DNA of 64,000 nt from JAJPXC01 sp964520525 (GTDB lineage: Bacteria > Bacteroidota > Bacteroidia > Bacteroidales > Muribaculaceae): NCBI GenBank assembly GCA_964520525.1, contig CAZFNR010000006.1, positions 1-64,000 on the forward strand, written 5' to 3'. The notes beneath the pieces are model-generated. The model saw nothing but the letters and a program-made list of their open reading frames with translations. It made no database searches and was not told the DNA's origin. Positions 25,271 through 34,262 of this stretch are shown one piece after another. Position numbers and translations under genes: made by a program. The first letter of the stretch is position 1. Each line of letters starts with the position of its first letter.

Positions 25271-27058
25271 GTGAAAAATATTAGGAATTTCTGTATAATC
25301 GCCCACATCGACCACGGCAAAAGCACTTTAGCCGACCGTCTTCTCGAATATACCGACACCGTCTCAGGCAAAGATTTACAAGCCCAGGTGCTCGACGACA
25401 TGGACCTTGAAAGAGAGAGAGGCATAACCATCAAAAGCCACGCCATACAGATGGACTACATTCTCGATGGCGAGCACTACATCCTCAACCTCATAGACAC
25501 CCCGGGACACGTCGATTTCTCCTATGAAGTGTCGCGCTCAATCGCAGCGTGCGAAGGCGCCCTGCTCATTGTCGACGCGTCACAGGGCATTCAAGCTCAG
25601 ACTATATCAAATCTCTATATGGCCATCGACAACAATCTTGAAATTATCCCAATCATAAACAAGATAGACCTCGATAGCGCCAAGCCAGAGGAAGTCGAAG
25701 ACCAAATTGTAGACCTGCTCGGATGCTCACGCGACGAAATAATTCGCGCAAGCGGCAAAACGGGAACCGGCATCCCCGAAATTCTCAAAGCGATTATCGA
25801 TAGGATTCCGGCGCCAAAAGGCGGTCCCGATGCTCCGCTGCAAGCCCTGATTTTCGACTCTGTTTTCAATCCGTTCCGAGGCATTATAGCTTACTTCAAA
25901 ATCGAAAACGGCACAATTCATAAAGACGATTTTGTGAAATTCGTAGCGACCGGAAAAGAGTATCATGCCGACGAAATCGGAGTGCTGAAACTCAACATGG
26001 CCCCCCATGAGGAGCTTTCCGCAGGGAATGTCGGCTATATAATTTCAGGGATTAAAACGTCACGAGAGGTAAAAGTTGGCGACACCATCACCCATGTCGA
26101 CCGCCCGTGTGACAAGGCCATCGACGGATTTGAGGAAGTCAAACCGATGGTATTTGCCGGAGTCTATCCTATCGAGACAGAAGATTTTGAGAATCTCCGT
26201 TCATCGCTCGAAAAGTTGCAGCTCAACGATGCATCACTGACATTCCAGCCGGAATCATCAGCCGCACTTGGATTCGGATTCCGCTGTGGATTCCTCGGCC
26301 TGCTACACATGGAAATTATACAGGAACGGCTCGGACGCGAATTTGATATGGACGTCATAACGACAGTGCCTAACGTTTCCTACCGCGTGTACGACAAAAA
26401 AGGCGTTATGACTGAAGTCCACAACCCCTCCGGTCTCCCGGAGCCAACACTGATTGACCACATAGAGGAACCATACATCAGAGCTTCTGTTATCACCGCC
26501 GCCGACTATATCGGACCCATTATGACACTATGCCTCGGCAAGCGAGGTGAGCTCGTAAAACAAGAATACATCTCTGGCAACCGCATGGAAATGATATTCG
26601 ATATGCCTCTTGGTGAAATCGTGATTGACTTCTACGATAAGTTAAAAAGCATTTCAAAAGGCTATGCCTCTTTCGACTATCACCTGCACGACTTCAGAGA
26701 GTCTAAACTCGTCAAACTCGACATTCTGCTCAACGGCGAGAGCGTCGACGCCCTCTCAACGTTGACCCACGTCGACAACTCAGTGACATTCGGCCGCAAA
26801 ATGTGCGAAAAACTCAAAGAGCTCATACCGCGACAGCAATTTGACATAGCGATTCAAGCTGCGATTGGTGCTAAAATCATCGCCCGCGAGACCATCAAGG
26901 CTGTTAGAAAAGATGTTACAGCTAAATGCTATGGCGGCGACATCTCACGAAAACGCAAACTTCTTGAGAAACAGAAAAAAGGCAAAAAAAGAATGAAACA
27001 GATTGGCTCGGTCGAAGTCCCGCAGAAAGCATTCCTCGCCGTCCTGAAACTCGACTAA
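25271..27058 (+). CDS. lepA: Elongation factor 4 (LepA)
   Basis: LepA is a ribosome-associated translational GTPase implicated in initiation or back-translocation. The 595 residues start with RNFCIIAHIDHGKSTLADRL (G1), then DTPGHVDF (G3) and NKIDL (G4), and end in the LepA-specific C-terminal domain (VRKDVTAKCYGGDISRKRKL). It is full length. The start is GTG at 25271; no in-frame ATG lies nearby. It appears monocistronic. Confidence 0.96.
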   Translation: MKNIRNFCIIAHIDHGKSTLADRLLEYTDTVSGKDLQAQVLDDMDLERERGITIKSHAIQMDYILDGEHYILNLIDTPGHVDFSYEVSRSIAACEGALLIVDASQGIQAQTISNLYMAIDNNLEIIPIINKIDLDSAKPEEVEDQIVDLLGCSRDEIIRASGKTGTGIPEILKAIIDRIPAPKGGPDAPLQALIFDSVFNPFRGIIAYFKIENGTIHKDDFVKFVATGKEYHADEIGVLKLNMAPHEELSAGNVGYIISGIKTSREVKVGDTITHVDRPCDKAIDGFEEVKPMVFAGVYPIETEDFENLRSSLEKLQLNDASLTFQPESSAALGFGFRCGFLGLLHMEIIQERLGREFDMDVITTVPNVSYRVYDKKGVMTEVHNPSGLPEPTLIDHIEEPYIRASVITAADYIGPIMTLCLGKRGELVKQEYISGNRMEMIFDMPLGEIVIDFYDKLKSISKGYASFDYHLHDFRESKLVKLDILLNGESVDALSTLTHVDNSVTFGRKMCEKLKELIPRQQFDIAIQAAIGAKIIARETIKAVRKDVTAKCYGGDISRKRKLLEKQKKGKKRMKQIGSVEVPQKAFLAVLKLD

Positions 27059-27071
27059 GCCAGCATATATT

Positions 27072-27116
27072 GAATGACCTCCGCAAAATTTTAAAACAAC
27101 CGCGAAGGTCATTCTT
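27072..27116 (+). terminator. Terminator-like hairpin after lepA
   Basis: GAATGACCT (27072-27080) pairs with AGGTCATTC (27106-27114) with a further GCG/CGC inside. The T-run is short. Confidence 0.55.
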
Positions 27117-27172
27117 ACGTTATAGGGCTGTCAGACACCCATATATAATTACAATTAAACCCAAATTTGCAA

Positions 27173-28576
27173 ATGAACAACTCCTCACCCGTCGACACTA
27201 ACAATGCGTCGATTCCCCACCAAGTCTTTTTTGCCGCGAAGCAAGCGTTACGAAGACATGCCTCTGGGGGTAATATTTTGATTTTATCAACAGTGCTCGC
27301 TCTTGTGGTTGCCAACATTCCCGCGATTAACGGCTACTACTTCGACTTCTGGAACCAGGAAATGAGGTTGCAGATTGGCGACTTCAACCTGTTGAGTCAT
27401 GGAGGCCATCCAATGTCGACGTTAGATTTCATCAATGACGCTTTGATGGCTGTCTTTTTCTTCACTATCGGTCTTGAAATTAAGCGCGAAATTTTGGTTG
27501 GCGAGCTGGCTTCGTTCAGAAAGGCTTTACTCCCCATCTTGGCTGCTGTTGGCGGCATGGTAGTTCCCGTTATAATATTCATCTCGATGAGTAATGGGAC
27601 CGATTTCCAAGGAGGCGCGGCTATCCCCATGGCTACCGACATCGCTTTTTCGCTCGGAGTCCTCACTATGCTCGGAAGCCGAGTGCCCATCTCGCTCAAA
27701 ATCTTTTTGACTACACTCGCCGTGGTTGACGACATCGGTGGCATTATCGTCATTGCACTGTTTTACTCGTCTCACATTGAAGCCAATCTACTTCTCTATG
27801 CCGCGGTGCTACTCGGCGTTTTGATGTGTGGCTCCAAATTACATATCAAGAGCAAAATTTTCTATTTAGGAATTGGTGGCGTAGTTTGGTATCTTTTCCT
27901 AAACTCAGGCGTCCATTCCACTATCGCCGGCGTACTCGTCGCTTTCTGCATTCCTTCGACTCCCGTCTTCGCGCCCAAAAACTATATCAAAACGATACGC
28001 CGCTCTATCGCACACTTCAACGACGAAGACGATGAGCTGCTAAACCGCCAAACTATTTTGACTCACGAGCAGATGAACTGGTTAAAGCAGATTGAGTCGG
28101 CATCAGATAAAGTGATTTCACCGCTCCAAGAACTTGAAGACTCTCTACACCCTATTGTCAACTACCTGATTGTCCCACTATTTGCATTTGCCAACGCCGG
28201 TATATTCTTGCTCGACCTCGAGCCTGCCACAATATTTGAGGGGGTTAGCTTGGCTGTGATAATAGGTTTGCTCGGTGGTAAATTTATCGGCATTTTCACT
28301 TTTACTTGGCTGACAATCAAATTGCGTCTTGCCCCGATGCCTCAATATTCCAACTGGGCAATGCTCGCTGCCGTCTCCCTGCTTGGTGGCATCGGCTTTA
28401 CTGTTTCTCTCTTCATTGCAAATCTCTCGTTCGGTACTATGGGTGCTGAGGGTATTTATTTGCTCAACCACGCCAAACTCGGCATTGTTGTAGGGTCGAT
28501 ACTCGCCGGCGTGCTCGGCTATATCGCTCTTCGTTTTACACTCCCTACTGTGGCAAAGCTCCCGACTAAAATTTGA
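27173..28576 (+). CDS. nhaA: Na+/H+ antiporter NhaA
   Basis: NhaA exchanges external protons for internal sodium across the inner membrane, controlling pH and sodium. The 467-residue protein has about 12 hydrophobic segments, and the ion-binding double aspartate is in VVDDIGGI near residue 186. A charged loop around residues 280-325 (HFNDEDDELLNR) makes it longer than the E. coli protein (388 residues), as in other Bacteroidetes. The ATG at 27173 is preferred to a TTG at 27167. It is monocistronic and fits with the sodium-pumping NQR genes elsewhere in the window. Confidence 0.94.
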   Translation: MNNSSPVDTNNASIPHQVFFAAKQALRRHASGGNILILSTVLALVVANIPAINGYYFDFWNQEMRLQIGDFNLLSHGGHPMSTLDFINDALMAVFFFTIGLEIKREILVGELASFRKALLPILAAVGGMVVPVIIFISMSNGTDFQGGAAIPMATDIAFSLGVLTMLGSRVPISLKIFLTTLAVVDDIGGIIVIALFYSSHIEANLLLYAAVLLGVLMCGSKLHIKSKIFYLGIGGVVWYLFLNSGVHSTIAGVLVAFCIPSTPVFAPKNYIKTIRRSIAHFNDEDDELLNRQTILTHEQMNWLKQIESASDKVISPLQELEDSLHPIVNYLIVPLFAFANAGIFLLDLEPATIFEGVSLAVIIGLLGGKFIGIFTFTWLTIKLRLAPMPQYSNWAMLAAVSLLGGIGFTVSLFIANLSFGTMGAEGIYLLNHAKLGIVVGSILAGVLGYIALRFTLPTVAKLPTKI

Positions 28577-28606
28577 TTCAAAAATCCATTTTATCATGAT
28601 AATTAG

Positions 28607-28646
28607 AAAATTTGCGGCAAAAACTTTGCCGCAAATTTTGCTTTTT
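28607..28646 (+). terminator. Strong terminator after nhaA
   Basis: A perfect 15-bp stem (28607-28621 with 28625-28639), three-base loop and CTTTTT tail. The -33 element of the next promoter overlaps its distal arm. Confidence 0.9.
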
Positions 28647-28667
28647 CACACTTTTATGTTAATTTTG
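28638..28667 (+). promoter_or_regulatory. Promoter of the rprXY-like operon
   Basis: TTG at 28638-28640, 19 bases, then TAATTTTG at 28660-28667. The predicted leader is about 130 bases. Confidence 0.72.
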
Positions 28668-28805
28668 ACGCACAATGTTAAACGTGGAGTAGTAATTGAC
28701 AAATCATCACAAACAATTATCTCTTTTAATTGTTAACATAACAAAACTTAATTAACTGACGCTCGGCGGAGACCTTTCAATGCCATATTCGATTTGTGAT
28801 AAGTT

Positions 28806-30338
28806 ATGAAAAAATCGACTATCTGGTTACTCACTATATTGATGGCCCTCACTTTTATGGGACTGTTGTTCGTTCAAATCATGTATATGAAAAACATGAT
28901 TAAGATGCGCGACGACCAGTTCACCGAAGGTGTACGCCGCAGCCTGTACACTGTGGCTACAATGCTGCAGCAAGATGAGACAAAACACTTTCTCGAAGAA
29001 GATGTAGCTCAAATTGAGGCATCATCAATCTACGCACAATATGCCGACGGCGGCACACCGCATCTCAGCGGCGTGAACTACTCGTTCACATCCTCAAGCG
29101 GCGTGAAAGCCGACTTGACTATCAAGGGAGATGTCGATAAAATCACAGCGATTCAAAGCGACCAAAGCAACGTGCTCGGACAATCGCGCTCTATGCAAGA
29201 AGTCATTAAAGGACAATACCTCTACCAAAAAGGACTCATTGACGAAGTTATACTCAATATTTTGAGCCAAGCCAGCAACAGGCCGGTCGAAGAGAGAGCC
29301 GACTCAACGACACTCCGCACCTACCTGAAGCAGGAACTGGCAAACAACGGGCTTGACCTCCCATTTGAATTTGCTGTCGTTAACCGCAGCAACCTCGCCC
29401 TATATCGCACCCCGGGATTCATCCCTGCGGCTAACGACGAAAACAACATGTTCATACAGACGCTTTTCCACAATGACCCATCTAATAAAAAGATTTTCCT
29501 AAAAGTATATTTTCCGAATAAAAAAGACTACATTTTCTCGTCAATCAAATTCATGATTCCGTCATTCGCATTCACCTTCATTTTGTTGATTATCTTCCTT
29601 TTCTCTATAATAATAGCGTTTAGGCAGAAAAAACTTACTGAGATGAAAAATGACTTCATCAACAATATGACTCATGAATTTAAGACCCCCATCTCATCCA
29701 TATCTCTCGCCGCCCAGATGTTGAACGACGACTCGGTAAGAAAATCACCGGCCTTGATGCAACACATCTCAACCGTGATTAACGACGAGACAAAACGACT
29801 GAGATTCCAAGTCGAGAAAGTGCTACAGATGTCAATGTTCGACCGGCAAAAAGCCACATTGAGGCTCACGGAAGTAGATGCCAACACCGCCATCGCCAAC
29901 ATAATACACACGTTTAAACTGAAAGTCGAACGATACGGCGGGAGCATCGCCGCCAACCTCGACGCCGAAGACTCTATTGTCAACGTCGACGAGATGCACT
30001 TCACCAATGTAATCTTCAACCTCCTTGACAACGCCGTGAAATATCGCAAAGAAGACTCTCCCCTGTCTCTCGTGGTAACGACACGCAACATCCCCGGCGA
30101 AAAGCTCGAAATAACAGTGGCCGACAACGGCATCGGCATTAAAAAAGAAAATCTGAAAAAAATATTCGACAAATTCTACCGCGTCTCCACCGGCAACCGC
30201 CACGATGTTAAAGGATTCGGCCTTGGACTCGCATATGTCCACAAAATGGTCAAAGAACTAAACGGCGAAATCCGAGTGGAAAGCGAACTAAATATCGGAA
30301 CAAAATTTATAATAATATTACCCCTAATCAAAAACTAA
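28806..30338 (+). CDS. rprX: RprX-like sensor histidine kinase
   Basis: This 510-residue membrane kinase has an N-terminal helix (residues about 7-27), a periplasmic sensor of about 220 residues, a second helix (FMIPSFAFTFILLIIFLFSI region), a HisKA domain with His290 in NMTHEFKTPISS, and an ATPase domain with NLLDNAVKYR (N box), ADNGIGI (G1) and GFGLGLAYV (G2). It matches the Bacteroides RprX sensor. Its partner starts six bases later. The input signal is not known from the sequence. Confidence 0.9.
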   Translation: MKKSTIWLLTILMALTFMGLLFVQIMYMKNMIKMRDDQFTEGVRRSLYTVATMLQQDETKHFLEEDVAQIEASSIYAQYADGGTPHLSGVNYSFTSSSGVKADLTIKGDVDKITAIQSDQSNVLGQSRSMQEVIKGQYLYQKGLIDEVILNILSQASNRPVEERADSTTLRTYLKQELANNGLDLPFEFAVVNRSNLALYRTPGFIPAANDENNMFIQTLFHNDPSNKKIFLKVYFPNKKDYIFSSIKFMIPSFAFTFILLIIFLFSIIIAFRQKKLTEMKNDFINNMTHEFKTPISSISLAAQMLNDDSVRKSPALMQHISTVINDETKRLRFQVEKVLQMSMFDRQKATLRLTEVDANTAIANIIHTFKLKVERYGGSIAANLDAEDSIVNVDEMHFTNVIFNLLDNAVKYRKEDSPLSLVVTTRNIPGEKLEITVADNGIGIKKENLKKIFDKFYRVSTGNRHDVKGFGLGLAYVHKMVKELNGEIRVESELNIGTKFIIILPLIKN

Positions 30339-30344
30339 ACAATT

Positions 30345-31055
30345 ATGGAAGAACGTATGCGTATTCTATTGTGCGAAGATGATGAGAATCTTGGCATGTT
30401 GCTGCGGGAATATCTCCAGGCCAAAGGTTTTAACGCCGATCTCTTCTCTGATGGAGAAGCCGGATACAAGGCGTTCCTCAAAGGAAAATACGACATCTGC
30501 GTCCTTGACGTGATGATGCCCAAAAAAGACGGATTCGCGCTCGCCCAGGAAATCCGCACGGTAAACTCTGAGGTACCTATCATATTTCTGACTGCGAAAT
30601 CCTTGAAAGAAGACATCCTCGAAGGGTTCAAACTCGGTGCCGACGACTATATCACCAAGCCATTCTCGATGGAAGAACTCGTGTTTCGCATTGAAGCCAT
30701 TTTGCGCCGCGTCAAAGGCAAGAAAGGCAAAGAAATCACCATGTACAAAATCGGCAAATTCACATTTGACACCCAGAAACAGGTGCTAATGGTCGATGAC
30801 AAGGTGACAAAGCTCACAACCAAAGAATCTGAGCTCCTCAGCCTCCTCTGCGCCCATGTCAACGAGATTCTTGAACGCAACTTCGCACTCAAGACCATTT
30901 GGATTGACGACAACTACTTTAACGCCCGTTCTATGGACGTTTACATCACCAAGCTCCGTAAACACCTCAAGGACGACCCCTCTATCGAGATTATCAACAT
31001 CCACGGCAAGGGCTACAAACTTATCGCTCCCGATGCCGACAACCAAGGCAAATAA
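30345..31055 (+). CDS. rprY: RprY-like response regulator
   Basis: The 236-residue OmpR-type regulator has a receiver with acidic pocket Glu11-Asp12-Asp13 and phosphoacceptor Asp55 (CVLDVMMPKKDG), followed by a winged-helix domain (LTTKESELLSLL, then ARSMDVYITKLRKHL and HGKGYKL). It is very close to my memory of Bacteroides fragilis RprY. RprY there has been linked to oxidative stress and sodium-related genes including nqr, which is interesting given the nqr operon in this window. It ends at a strong terminator. Confidence 0.92.
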   Translation: MEERMRILLCEDDENLGMLLREYLQAKGFNADLFSDGEAGYKAFLKGKYDICVLDVMMPKKDGFALAQEIRTVNSEVPIIFLTAKSLKEDILEGFKLGADDYITKPFSMEELVFRIEAILRRVKGKKGKEITMYKIGKFTFDTQKQVLMVDDKVTKLTTKESELLSLLCAHVNEILERNFALKTIWIDDNYFNARSMDVYITKLRKHLKDDPSIEIINIHGKGYKLIAPDADNQGK

Positions 31056-31089
31056 CGAGATTGCATAAGTTAAAATCAGACTGAATTAT

Positions 31090-31130
31090 TGCGGAATTGC
31101 CTGCCAAATCGGGTAATTCCGCATTTTTTT
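31090..31130 (+). terminator. Terminator after rprY
   Basis: TGCGGAATT (31090-31098) pairs with AATTCCGCA (31115-31123), followed by seven Ts. Confidence 0.9.
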
Positions 31131-31150
31131 AATTATTACTTATAAAATAT

Positions 31151-31158
31151 TATATTTG
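31151..31158 (+). promoter_or_regulatory. -7 element of the SPFH gene
   Basis: TATATTTG, 28 bases before the ATG at 31187. No clear TTG at -33. Confidence 0.55.
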
Positions 31159-31186
31159 CGTTGAGTATTCATCAATACTTTAGGTT

Positions 31187-32089
31187 ATGAATTCAAGTAT
31201 TACCGAAGAGAAGTGTATCAGCCGCGAGCAACCCTATGGCGGCGTTGTGTTGAATGGCTTTGTGGCGATCGCAATTGCCATATTATTTATCGCAATTGCG
31301 CTCTTATCCTTTGTCTATACTTACAATGCTATTGGCGGTGTTTTTCTCGCCCTTACAGTGCTAATTATGTCTGGATACGTTATGCTCGAGCCTAATCAGG
31401 CTGTCATACTGACATTTTTCGGTAAATATCGCGGCACATTCAGCGATGCCGGTTTTTATTGGGTGAATCCTTTTATGAGCAAAAAGAAACTTTCGCTTCG
31501 TATCGACAACCTTGACATCGACCCGATTAAAGTAAATGATAAAGACGGCAATCCCGTGCTGATTGGTATGGTTCTCGTTTGGAGACTGAAAGACACCTAC
31601 AAGGCGGTGTTTGACCTTGACAGCTCATCGCTCGGTATCGGCAAGAGCGTGTTCCATAATTTCGTCAATATCCAAGGTAACGCAGCGCTTCGCGAAGTCG
31701 CCGGTCTATACGCTTATGACAATGATGGTGGTGACGGCGCACTGACGCTCCGCTCAGGAGGTGCGGAAATTAACGACCTGCTCGAAAAGAAAATCAACGA
31801 CAGGCTCTCAATTGCCGGTATAGAAGTTGTCGAAGCCCGCATCAACTATCTTGCTTACGCTCCCGAAATCGCCGCAGTGATGCTCCGTCGCCAGCAAGCG
31901 GCCGCAATCATCCAAGCGCGTGAAAAGATAGTCGAAGGAGCCGTTTCTACGGTGAAAATGGCGCTTGAGCATCTTGAAAAAGATGGCGTTGTCACTTTAG
32001 ATAACGACCGCAAAGCTCAAATGGTCGGCAACCTTCTTGTGGTGCTCTGTGCCGATGAGTCGGCGCAGCCAGTCATTCCTACTGTGTAA
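31187..32089 (+). CDS. SPFH/Band 7 domain protein
   Basis: A 300-residue protein with two closely spaced N-terminal membrane segments (about residues 22-40 and 45-63), then an SPFH domain (LEPNQAVILTFFGKYRGTF, later EVVEARINYLAYAPEIA). The C-terminal part is a helical segment rich in Ala/Gln (RQQAAAIIQAREKI), typical of SPFH oligomers. Such proteins form large membrane-bound assemblies and organise microdomains or regulate proteases. The specific partner is not shown here. Confidence 0.9.
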   Translation: MNSSITEEKCISREQPYGGVVLNGFVAIAIAILFIAIALLSFVYTYNAIGGVFLALTVLIMSGYVMLEPNQAVILTFFGKYRGTFSDAGFYWVNPFMSKKKLSLRIDNLDIDPIKVNDKDGNPVLIGMVLVWRLKDTYKAVFDLDSSSLGIGKSVFHNFVNIQGNAALREVAGLYAYDNDGGDGALTLRSGGAEINDLLEKKINDRLSIAGIEVVEARINYLAYAPEIAAVMLRRQQAAAIIQAREKIVEGAVSTVKMALEHLEKDGVVTLDNDRKAQMVGNLLVVLCADESAQPVIPTV

Positions 32090-32135
32090 ATATCCCTTCC
32101 TCTATCGGATTTTAGAATTTATTATATCCTTTTAT

Positions 32136-32169
32136 TTGCCGCGGTATCTGAATATGCCGCGGCAATTTG
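32136..32169 (+). terminator. Terminator-like hairpin after the SPFH gene
   Basis: TTGCCGCGG (32136-32144) pairs with CCGCGGCAA (32157-32165), then a short T-rich tail that runs straight into the uvrB promoter element. Confidence 0.65.
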
Positions 32170-32170
32170 T

Positions 32171-32178
32171 TATCTTTG
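32171..32178 (+). promoter_or_regulatory. -7 element of uvrB
   Basis: TATCTTTG, 20 bases before the uvrB ATG. The expected -33 falls inside the preceding hairpin, so termination and initiation sites are packed together. Confidence 0.55.
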
Positions 32179-32198
32179 TAGACTACAAAGAGCGATAA

Positions 32199-34262
32199 AT
32201 GGATTTCAAACTATCATCTCAATATAAACCCACAGGAAGCCAACCCGAGGCTATAGCCCAACTCGTAAAGGGCATTAACGACGGTCTGCCGGCCCAGACG
32301 CTTTTAGGTGTTACCGGTTCTGGTAAGACCTTTACTATGGCCAACGTCATAGCCGAGGTGCAGAAACCCACGTTGATACTTAGCCACAACAAGACGCTCG
32401 CCGCTCAGCTTTATAGCGAGTTCAAAAGTTTCTTCCCCGACAACTCTGTCCAGTATTTCGTATCATACTACGACTATTACCAGCCTGAAGCCTACATCCC
32501 GTCAGTCGACAAATACATCGAAAAAGACCTCATGATTAACGACGAGATTGACAAACTCAGGCTCGCCACGACTTCCGCCTTGCTGTCCGGGCGCAAAGAT
32601 GTGATTGTAGTGTCATCCGTCTCCTGCCTTTACGGCATCGGAAACCCCGAGGATTTCCACAGCAATGTGATTGACATTCACGTCGGCCAGAAGATAGCGC
32701 GCAACGTTTTTCTTCGCCGCCTTGTCGACTCTCTTTACAGCCGCAACGAGATTGACCTCGCGCGAGGCAACTTCAGAGTGAAAGGCGACACTGTCGATAT
32801 TCGCCTGGCATATGAAGAAATAACTCTCCGGGTGATTTTTTGGGGTGATGAGATAGAGTCCATATCGACCATACACCCCATCGACGGTACATCGCTCGGT
32901 AATCACGACTGCTTCAAAATTTACCCCGCAAACATTTTTGTCACATCCAAGGAACGCGTCAACTCCGCTCTCGCGCAAATTGGATACGACCTTAACGAAC
33001 AAGTCGATTTTTTCAACAAAGAAGCCAGACCACTTGAAGCGAAACGATTGTATGAACGTGTCACCTACGACATGGAGATGATTCGCGAGGTCGGTCATTG
33101 TTCCGGGATTGAAAACTACAGCCGATACTTCGATGGTCGTCAGCCAGGAATGAGGCCATTCTGTCTGCTCGACTATTTTCCTAAAGATTTCATGACTATA
33201 ATCGACGAAAGCCATGTCACAGTCCCACAGATTAGGGCCATGTATGGCGGCGACCTGTCGCGAAAGATGAACCTTGTGGAATACGGATTCCGGCTACCGG
33301 CAGCTCTCGACAACCGCCCCTTGAAATTTGAGGAATTTGAGAGTCTGCAAAATCAAGTCATTTATGTCTCCGCTACACCTGCCGACTACGAGCTGGAACA
33401 GAGCGAAGGCGTTGTTGTCGAGCAGATAATCCGACCTACCGGACTGCTTGACCCGGTTATTGAGGTGCGGCCTTCCCTAAACCAGATTGACAACCTCATC
33501 GAGGAAATACAGACACGCATCGAGCGCGACGAACGCGTTCTTGTCACCACTCTCACCAAGCGCATGGCAGAGGAACTTAACGACTACATGAAAAAACTGC
33601 GTCTGCGCACTGCATACATCCACAGCGATGTCGACACCCTCGACCGCATACAGATTCTCGACGACCTCCGCGCCGGTGTCTACGATGTGCTTATCGGGGT
33701 CAACCTCCTCCGCGAGGGGCTTGACCTCCCCGAGGTATCTCTTGTCGCCATCCTTGATGCCGACAAGGAGGGTTTTCTACGGTCTCACCGCTCTCTAACT
33801 CAGACAGTCGGGCGTGCCGCCAGAAACCTCAACGGACTCGTGATTATGTATGCCGACAAAATCACCGACTCCATGCAACAGACCATCGACGAGACCAACC
33901 GTCGGCGGTCGCTACAGCTCGCATATAACGAAGAGCACGGCATCACCCCCCAAGCCATCGTCAAGGCACGCAACAAAATCATCGGCATCGACAAAGAGTC
34001 TGATAACGCCGCGACCTCTCGACACCGCGACAAAAAAGCCGAACCGATTCCATACGAAAACGAATATCGCCCCACTTTCGACATCGCCGCCGACCCGGTT
34101 ATCCCATACATGGATGCCAACGCGTTGCAGAAAGCGATTACACGCATGCGCACCGACATGATAGAAGCGGCAAAACAGATGGAATTCATGGAAGCGGCGC
34201 ATTTGCGCGATGAGATAATCAAGATGGAAGGACTCCTTAAATCTCTTGAAAATGATGAATAA
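32199..34262 (+). CDS. uvrB: Excinuclease ABC subunit B
   Basis: UvrB is the damage-verifying helicase of nucleotide excision repair. The 687 residues contain Walker A GVTGSGKTFT, the beta-hairpin YYDYYQPEAYIPSVDKYIEK region, DESH Walker B (TIIDESHVT), helicase motif VI (QTVGRAARN) and a C-terminal UvrC-binding UVR domain (MEAAKQMEFMEAAHLRDEI region). Full length. Its 3' end overlaps the start of the YgiQ gene, indicating cotranscription. Confidence 0.97.
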   Translation: MDFKLSSQYKPTGSQPEAIAQLVKGINDGLPAQTLLGVTGSGKTFTMANVIAEVQKPTLILSHNKTLAAQLYSEFKSFFPDNSVQYFVSYYDYYQPEAYIPSVDKYIEKDLMINDEIDKLRLATTSALLSGRKDVIVVSSVSCLYGIGNPEDFHSNVIDIHVGQKIARNVFLRRLVDSLYSRNEIDLARGNFRVKGDTVDIRLAYEEITLRVIFWGDEIESISTIHPIDGTSLGNHDCFKIYPANIFVTSKERVNSALAQIGYDLNEQVDFFNKEARPLEAKRLYERVTYDMEMIREVGHCSGIENYSRYFDGRQPGMRPFCLLDYFPKDFMTIIDESHVTVPQIRAMYGGDLSRKMNLVEYGFRLPAALDNRPLKFEEFESLQNQVIYVSATPADYELEQSEGVVVEQIIRPTGLLDPVIEVRPSLNQIDNLIEEIQTRIERDERVLVTTLTKRMAEELNDYMKKLRLRTAYIHSDVDTLDRIQILDDLRAGVYDVLIGVNLLREGLDLPEVSLVAILDADKEGFLRSHRSLTQTVGRAARNLNGLVIMYADKITDSMQQTIDETNRRRSLQLAYNEEHGITPQAIVKARNKIIGIDKESDNAATSRHRDKKAEPIPYENEYRPTFDIAADPVIPYMDANALQKAITRMRTDMIEAAKQMEFMEAAHLRDEIIKMEGLLKSLENDE

